Below, in pieces: positions 59,389 through 64,000 of a DNA stretch of 64,000 nucleotides; position 1 is the first letter of the stretch, and every line of letters begins with the position of its first letter. The stretch spans positions 16,417 through 80,416 of the forward strand of contig JAAENC010000191.1 of the NCBI GenBank assembly GCA_024224815.1. The letters are read 5' to 3'. This DNA comes from Chloroflexota bacterium (GTDB lineage Bacteria > Chloroflexota > Anaerolineae > Anaerolineales > Villigracilaceae). Position numbers and translations under genes: made by a program. Under the pieces are notes generated by a model. It was not told the DNA's origin. It saw only the letters and a list, made by a program, of their open reading frames with translations, and did not search any database.

Positions 59389-59538
59389 CCTCCCCCGCAA
59401 GCGGTGGAGGAACAAGTTCTCCTCCCGTTTACGGGAGGAGCTAGAGGGGGGAGATTGCTGGCGTATTTTTTATAAAAAACGCTCGCAATGACAGCCTATT
59501 TAAATCGAGAGAGCCAAGGGCTCCCAACCTTGGCTCTC
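59389..59538. repeat. Cluster of intergenic hairpins
   Basis: Several stems follow one another: CCTCCCCCGC/GCGGTGGAGG (59389-59398 with 59401-59410), CTCCTCCCG/CGGGAGGAG (59419-59427 with 59432-59440), a fragment GGAGATTGC...CTCGCAATGACAG related to the TGTCTTTGCGAG repeats, and GAGAGCCAAGG/CCTTGGCTCTC (59509-59519 with 59528-59538). The last may end the minus-strand operon at 59629. No gene is seen here. Confidence 0.6.
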
Positions 59539-59628
59539 GTTTGAAAGAGGAGAAGAATTTTTCGTTCGAACTGGCTATAGTTTAGCATGGGGGAAAAGAA
59601 GGTGCTTGACGTTTTCCCCACGTTTATC

Positions 59629-60894
59629 CTACATTTTCCCTACAAATTTTTGGATGTGATTTCGCAGTTTTTTCGGTGAAATTGCGTCAATATCCACTTT
59701 TTTTGCTTCTATAAATTTGGCGAAACGCGCCAGCCCTTTACCGAGTGCATCGGCGAAGGCGGGGTCATTAATAGGGGCATCTTCTTCGAGCCAAAAGCCT
59801 TTGATATGGAGGGTCATTGTTTTACGGTCAAGTTTGGGGTCAAGACGGGCGACTAAATCATCGCCGTAAAGGATTGGGAGAACGTAATATCCCCAACGGC
59901 GTTTTGATAGGGGTTTGTAGACTTCCCAGATATATTCAAAATCGAAAACTTCTTTTGCTCGCCCACGCGCGGATACGATCTCAAGCGGCGCGACGAAGGT
60001 GATTTCATCTTGCGTGCTGGGACCGAGCGTTTGCCAGGCATCTGGCGTTTTTCCGCTATCCAGCACCTCGAGCAGAGGCAAGTCTTGGGCAAGAGCGATC
60101 CAACGATCTTTTGAGCCTTCGATGCTGATCGGGACGATTAAATCCTGCTCGTGGAGGGCGGCGATTCGTTTATCTGCTTCTTTCACATCCAATTTTCGCT
60201 GGATGTAATTTGAAAAGACCGTGCGCCAACGCTTCTCTTTCATCAATCCTAAAAAGGAGATGCTTTTGCGCGCGAAAAAATCTTCGGCTTCTTGCTCTGT
60301 GGCAGAATGATTAAGTTCGGGTGGGGAAACGCGTTCGGTCAGATCGTAAATGCGGGTAAAAGAATCACGGCGTGTGATCATCACCTCGCCCGTGATCCAG
60401 AGCGAATAGAGGGCAACGGAAGTATCTTTGCCGCCCCTATAACTATTAATTAATTTCTTGTTGCCCTTGAAATCTTTATTGCCCATCGGGCCATTGGCAC
60501 GCAGAGCTGCAAGGACTTCTTTTATTGTTTCTGGGTGTTCTTCTCTGAAAGTTTTCAGGCGTTTCCATTCTCGGGCGCGTTTCATGTGCAAACGCCAATA
60601 GGGTAACTCAGACATGGGATAAAGAAAAAGAGTGCCGCCATAATCGAAAAATTCGCGCCGCTCGTAGGCAACGGTGTACAGGTCTGCGGGGCGATAATCG
60701 AGGACGCGGCCATACATCATAATATCTTGAGAGCGGGCAATCACGTTTAGCGGATCAAGCTGGAGGGCATCCATTTTGTGGAGAGCGGCAGATGTACCGT
60801 CCACGCCCTGATAACGACGACCGGGCCAAAGGCCTTGCTTGCCCATAATAAATCGGCGGGCGGTGATTTTGGAGATATTAAAAGGGTTCATCAT
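59629..60894 (-). CDS. YcaQ/AlkX-type winged-helix DNA glycosylase-like protein
   Basis: A 421-residue protein of the HTH_42 (YcaQ) family. Some members unhook interstrand DNA crosslinks or remove alkylated bases. Family blocks are KMDALQLDPLNVIARSQDIM (near 40), LFLYPMSELPYWRLHM, a winged-helix region around ANGPMGNKDFKG, and RRWGYYVLPILYGDDLVARLDPKLDRK near the C-terminus. The conserved Gln-x-Asp of the QLD motif is present. It abuts the metallophosphoesterase gene with no gap. DNA repair is the likely role; the exact lesion is not known. Confidence 0.88.
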   Translation of the reverse strand: MMNPFNISKITARRFIMGKQGLWPGRRYQGVDGTSAALHKMDALQLDPLNVIARSQDIMMYGRVLDYRPADLYTVAYERREFFDYGGTLFLYPMSELPYWRLHMKRAREWKRLKTFREEHPETIKEVLAALRANGPMGNKDFKGNKKLINSYRGGKDTSVALYSLWITGEVMITRRDSFTRIYDLTERVSPPELNHSATEQEAEDFFARKSISFLGLMKEKRWRTVFSNYIQRKLDVKEADKRIAALHEQDLIVPISIEGSKDRWIALAQDLPLLEVLDSGKTPDAWQTLGPSTQDEITFVAPLEIVSARGRAKEVFDFEYIWEVYKPLSKRRWGYYVLPILYGDDLVARLDPKLDRKTMTLHIKGFWLEEDAPINDPAFADALGKGLARFAKFIEAKKVDIDAISPKKLRNHIQKFVGKM

Positions 60895-62655
60895 TTATTT
60901 CTCAAGAGATGCTAATTTCAAAGCGTAGAAAGCGGGGCGGGGATTATAGCGTCTGTCCACGAGGCCATTTCTGGGGTAGTAGCCGCGGTCGCTATCAACG
61001 AAAGTATCAAGAAAGATAGTTGTATTGCTCATAGAAAGACTTGATTTATAGACATCTACAATGAAGGCACTGAGTTTTTCATCATCTTCAAAGCGGATGC
61101 CTTCGTCTCGGCGGGGGAGTTGTAGGTTGACGAGTTTTCTGCCTTTGTGGGATTTATTGATCCGCTTCAGGGCCGGGGCTGGGTCATTCCACGGCGAAAC
61201 GCGGAAGGTAACCCCAACATCTTCCTGTTCCCCGATCTCCCCAAGCCATTTCTCCGCTTTATCATTTTCTCCGCTCGAAAAGCCATGACTGGCAAAATGC
61301 TGGAAGGTTTTACCGTCGCCATCATCACCCTTGATCGGGACAACTGGGGCGATAAAAAGTTGCCCAGAAAAGACATCTCTTGCTTTCTGAACAGCTTCTT
61401 CAATTTGAGCTTCCATATATTCGGGGAAGATCAGTTCCCAGTTTTTGACCAAATTACCGTATTCTTTAAATATTGCCAAAGTTTCTGAATCGGGCATCCC
61501 GAGACTGTAGATTGTGAATTCAAAACCGAGTTTGAGAAAATCTGCCATTCGGTTCCGAGACTCTATATGGGCGAGGTCGGCGAGCGGTACACGCAGGGAT
61601 TTGGCACCAAGTTCGAGGAGGGCAAACAAGAGTCCATCACGGTGGGCTTCCTTCCGTTTAAATTCGTCCAGTCCGTCGGCGGCGAGTTCGATACGTCTTC
61701 CCCAGCCGCGGCGGAGCGTCATTCCCAACATTTTTGATGATTGCCCCACCATTTGATAGGGTTCGATTTCGGGCATCCCGTCTTCCAAACCCCCTGTGCT
61801 GTAGGTTCTGATGGGCAGAATTTCATGCCCGTCTTTGTAGACTTTTACCAGGACAAAGCCGAGTTTGGCTTCGTCATTTCGGCCAAATTCATCGGCGGGA
61901 GCGACGGTTGCGAGCTCCGAGTATTCGGGGCGGATGAAAGCCGTTGAAGGAAGGCTGTAATAGATGGTGTCTTCGTGAATGCCAACAAAGGGATTATGCA
62001 CATGTCCTGAAAAAACGGCTTCGACATTATGTTGTTGAAAGAGATCGAGTAACCAGCTCCGCGCAGGTTCGGCGACGTTATCGTAGTGGGTGGCTTCCTT
62101 CGGATCACAAATAAAAAGCGGATAGTGCATCAAAACGAAGATGCGCATTCCCTTTTCTTTGGCAGATCGGAGTTCCTTTTCGAGCCATGCGCTTTGCTCG
62201 CTTTCTCGCTCAAATCCAGAATTCATGATGGGCGTGTCAAGACAAATAAAATGAGAATCACCCTTCGAAAAGGATTTGTAGACATCGCCCCAATATTTTG
62301 AAAAAATGAGATGGCTGTCTTCTTCAATAACAGGTGCAGGGAGCCAAGCATTTGGCTTGTCGCCGATGTCGTGATTGCCCGGTAAAACGTAAAGATCGGC
62401 TTCTATTTCCGAGAATATCTCGGCTGCCTTTTTGACCGCTTCTTCGTGATTTGCCAGCAAGGGGATCGGATGAACCACATCCCCAAGGTGAAGGACAAAA
62501 TCCGGATTGAGGGCGTTGACGGCATTAACAACATATTCCGCGCGCTCGATCGCCAAACGATTGGATGCGTAGCCACCCTCTTCAGCTGCGCTCGGCAGGC
62601 GGATGTGGGTATCTGAAATGATTGCAAATTGGAAGAGGGGATTTTGATCAATCAT
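60895..62655 (-). CDS. Calcineurin-type metallophosphoesterase with extra C-terminal domain
   Basis: A 586-residue protein. Residues 5-270 are a complete metallophosphoesterase: SDTHI, HLGDVVH, LPGNHDIGD, MHYPLF and SGHVHNPFVG supply all metal ligands. Residues 300-586 form a second domain that looks like a TIM-barrel of glycosidase type. It ends FLDTFVDSDRGYYPRNGLVD and YNPRPAFYALK, a finish common in glycoside hydrolases. No catalytic pair is certain. No signal peptide is evident, so it is cytoplasmic. It overlaps the diguanylate cyclase gene by eight bases. A phosphodiesterase acting on a glycosylated or nucleotide substrate is possible. Confidence 0.82.
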   Translation of the reverse strand: MIDQNPLFQFAIISDTHIRLPSAAEEGGYASNRLAIERAEYVVNAVNALNPDFVLHLGDVVHPIPLLANHEEAVKKAAEIFSEIEADLYVLPGNHDIGDKPNAWLPAPVIEEDSHLIFSKYWGDVYKSFSKGDSHFICLDTPIMNSGFERESEQSAWLEKELRSAKEKGMRIFVLMHYPLFICDPKEATHYDNVAEPARSWLLDLFQQHNVEAVFSGHVHNPFVGIHEDTIYYSLPSTAFIRPEYSELATVAPADEFGRNDEAKLGFVLVKVYKDGHEILPIRTYSTGGLEDGMPEIEPYQMVGQSSKMLGMTLRRGWGRRIELAADGLDEFKRKEAHRDGLLFALLELGAKSLRVPLADLAHIESRNRMADFLKLGFEFTIYSLGMPDSETLAIFKEYGNLVKNWELIFPEYMEAQIEEAVQKARDVFSGQLFIAPVVPIKGDDGDGKTFQHFASHGFSSGENDKAEKWLGEIGEQEDVGVTFRVSPWNDPAPALKRINKSHKGRKLVNLQLPRRDEGIRFEDDEKLSAFIVDVYKSSLSMSNTTIFLDTFVDSDRGYYPRNGLVDRRYNPRPAFYALKLASLEK

Positions 62656-63844
62656 GTTTATTGTCTTCCCATAGCGTTACCTGATTTCGTCCATTTTCCT
62701 TCGATTGATATAAAGCATGGTCTGCTTGGTTTAGCAAAGTATTAATATCTGTCGTTTCACCTGCCTGCCAACTGGCAACGCCTAAACTGATTGTAATAGG
62801 CAGGTTGACTTCATCTGATATTGCTATTGGCTTTTCACTTACTACTTTACGCAATCTCATTGCTGTTTCATAAGCAGAATTTCTGTCTGTATCGGGCATC
62901 AATAGTATAAATTCTTCTCCGCCAAAGCGGGCAAAAGTATCAATATTCCTTATCTTTTCTTTGCATAGACCTACAAGATCAACCAAGACCTGATCACCGG
63001 CCAAGTGTCCATATGTGTCATTCACTGTTTTAAAGTGATCAATATCCAGTATTAATAATGATACAGGGGCTCCTGTTCGCTTTGCGCGTTCGAGTTCTTT
63101 TTCAGCAGTCTCATAAAAGTGACGGCGATTATATATCTTCGTAAGCGGATCGGTGATTGCTATTTCCTGAAATTTCAAGGCACGCAGTCGTTCAAATTCT
63201 GCTTGTTTTCTATCCGTAATATCCCGTACATTTCCCTGCACGCCTATTACTTTATCATCTTCATTCCGGCGAAGAGTAGCACTGACAAGAGCGTCTATTT
63301 TTCGACCATCTTTTCGTCGAAGAGAAACTTCAAAATTTCTAACTACTCCCTGGGTTGATATTTTTATCTCGAACTGAGACTGAAGTTCTGGATTAACCAT
63401 CACATCCAAGATTCTCATTTGCTGCAATTCACCTCTAGGATATCCCAACACTTCTTCACAAGCCGGACTAATATCTTCAATTTTGGTATCTATACCAGCA
63501 ATAAAAATAATATCTTTTGAATCTTCAAAGATGGTACGGTATTTCTTTTCGCTTTCTTCCAAGCTAATATTTACTTCTTCGAGTTCTGTAGATAAAGTCT
63601 CAACCCGATCAAATGATCTTGAAAAGCGAGCTGATAGCAAAATCGCTTGTGCCAAGATATAGGCCAAAAAACTAAAGGAGGTAACTCGACCATAAGGTAA
63701 AAGGTTATTTAATGATAATGTTTCGATAATGACTGCGACAAAGGAAATCAAAGAAGCAATGGCAATATAAACTGCACCATCCCTGCGCTTGACAATGATC
63801 CGTTGTAAAAAAAAGAGATAATAAATAATCCCAAGGAAAAACAC
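62648..63844 (-). pseudogene. Diguanylate cyclase with PAS domain, 5' end removed by an IS element
   Basis: The remaining 398 codons encode several membrane helices ending ILLSARFSRSFDRVETLS, a linker typical of 7TMR-DISM receptors. A PAS domain follows (IFEDSKDIIFIAGIDTKIED to GVQGNVRDITDRKQAEFE), then a GGDEF domain with FARFGGEEFILL, the c-di-GMP synthase site. LDIDHFKTVNDTYGH gives the metal-binding Asp. No good start exists: the GTG at 63844 lies within a hydrophobic stretch that continues upstream to the IS boundary near 63860. The catalytic part could still be made if a promoter reads from the IS. Confidence 0.8.
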
Positions 63845-63859
63845 TATTTGATAATAGGG

Positions 63860-64000
63860 TGTGACCTGCCCCCAATAGTTGTACCAGTTATTATGTTACA
63901 CCAGCAGGCTGCAATTGTGAAGTAAGTGGGAGAAAAGTTGCTGGGGTTGGGGGTTTGTAGCCCAATGCACTGTGTGGTCTGACCTGATTGTAATGCCACC
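63860..64000. mobile_element. IS3-type insertion sequence, end fragment
   Basis: TGTGACCTGCCCCCAATAG (from 63860) looks like the terminal inverted repeat of IS3-family elements, which often begin TGACCTGCCCCC. The transposase reading frame ends 31 bases inside it. The element continues beyond the window, so its other end and target duplication cannot be seen. Confidence 0.75.
63891..64000 (-). CDS. IS3-family transposase, C-terminal end only
   Basis: Read on the minus strand from the window edge, the frame gives WHYNQVRPHSALGYKPPTPA and runs to TAA at 63891-63893. This is the classic end of rve/DDE integrase-core transposases of IS3 and IS481 type (N-x-x-R-P-H-x-x-L-x-x-x-x-P). It encodes the last 35 residues or so; the catalytic DDE residues lie outside the window. 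Confidence 0.85.
   Translation of the reverse strand, partial: WHYNQVRPHSALGYKPPTPATFLPLTSQLQPAGVT

Overview
The window reads as a chromosomal segment of an anaerobic bacterium of the Chloroflexota, most likely class Anaerolineae. This is inferred from gene content. It has a BTAD/SARP-type regulator with AAA and TPR domains, several secreted lipoproteins with Thr/Pro/Ser-rich linkers after the lipobox, an HdrABC-Mvh redox complex in a bacterium, and a division and cell-wall (dcw) cluster carrying a CvpA-like gene. No rRNA, tRNA or CRISPR array was seen.

Layout. 1-5330 holds mixed genes: a membrane protein cut by the window edge, kptA, a YcxB-like protein, a VOC protein, an MFS exporter and a PEGA-domain protein. 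5354-21138 is a 16-kb run of minus-strand genes for anaerobic electron transfer. In transcription order these are an HdrD-like Fe-S protein, EtfB, EtfA, a membrane Etf:quinone oxidoreductase-like protein, a sensor kinase, a receiver-kinase hybrid, a receiver protein, HdrC, HdrB, HdrA, MvhD, MvhG, MvhA and a hydrogenase maturation protease. 21594-27221 is a copper/redox island, also minus strand: csoR, a redoxin that appears to contain selenocysteine, copZ, a cytochrome c, a Spy-like lipoprotein, copA and a second cytochrome c. 27377-40089 is an accessory plus-strand region. It contains a protein joining a LivJ-type binding domain to a pentameric ligand-gated ion channel, a BTAD regulator and five lipoproteins, one of them a metalloprotease. 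40178-57623 is the dcw cluster: mraZ, rsmH, ftsL-like, ftsI, murF, mraY, murD, ftsW, murG, cvpA-like, murC, a small gene, murB, ddl, ftsQ, ftsA, ftsZ. murE is absent. 58109-64000 holds two minus-strand operons and ends in an IS3-type element that has cut off the 5' end of a diguanylate cyclase gene.

How the genes work together. Mvh and HdrABC would form a soluble flavin-based bifurcating hydrogenase/disulfide reductase. EtfAB with the two HdrD-like proteins would connect acyl-CoA-type electron transfer to the quinone pool. The embedded sensor genes and a CRP/FNR-type palindrome upstream suggest common regulation. In the copper island, CsoR has its full Cys-His-Cys ligand set and a strong promoter with a C-tract/G-tract operator over the start site.

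The most notable items are the binding-protein/ligand-gated-channel fusion, the UGA-containing redoxin with a SECIS-like hairpin, a palindromic repeat inserted in frame into copA and related to intergenic copies elsewhere, and a pair of 162-163 bp MITE-like elements with matching target duplications.
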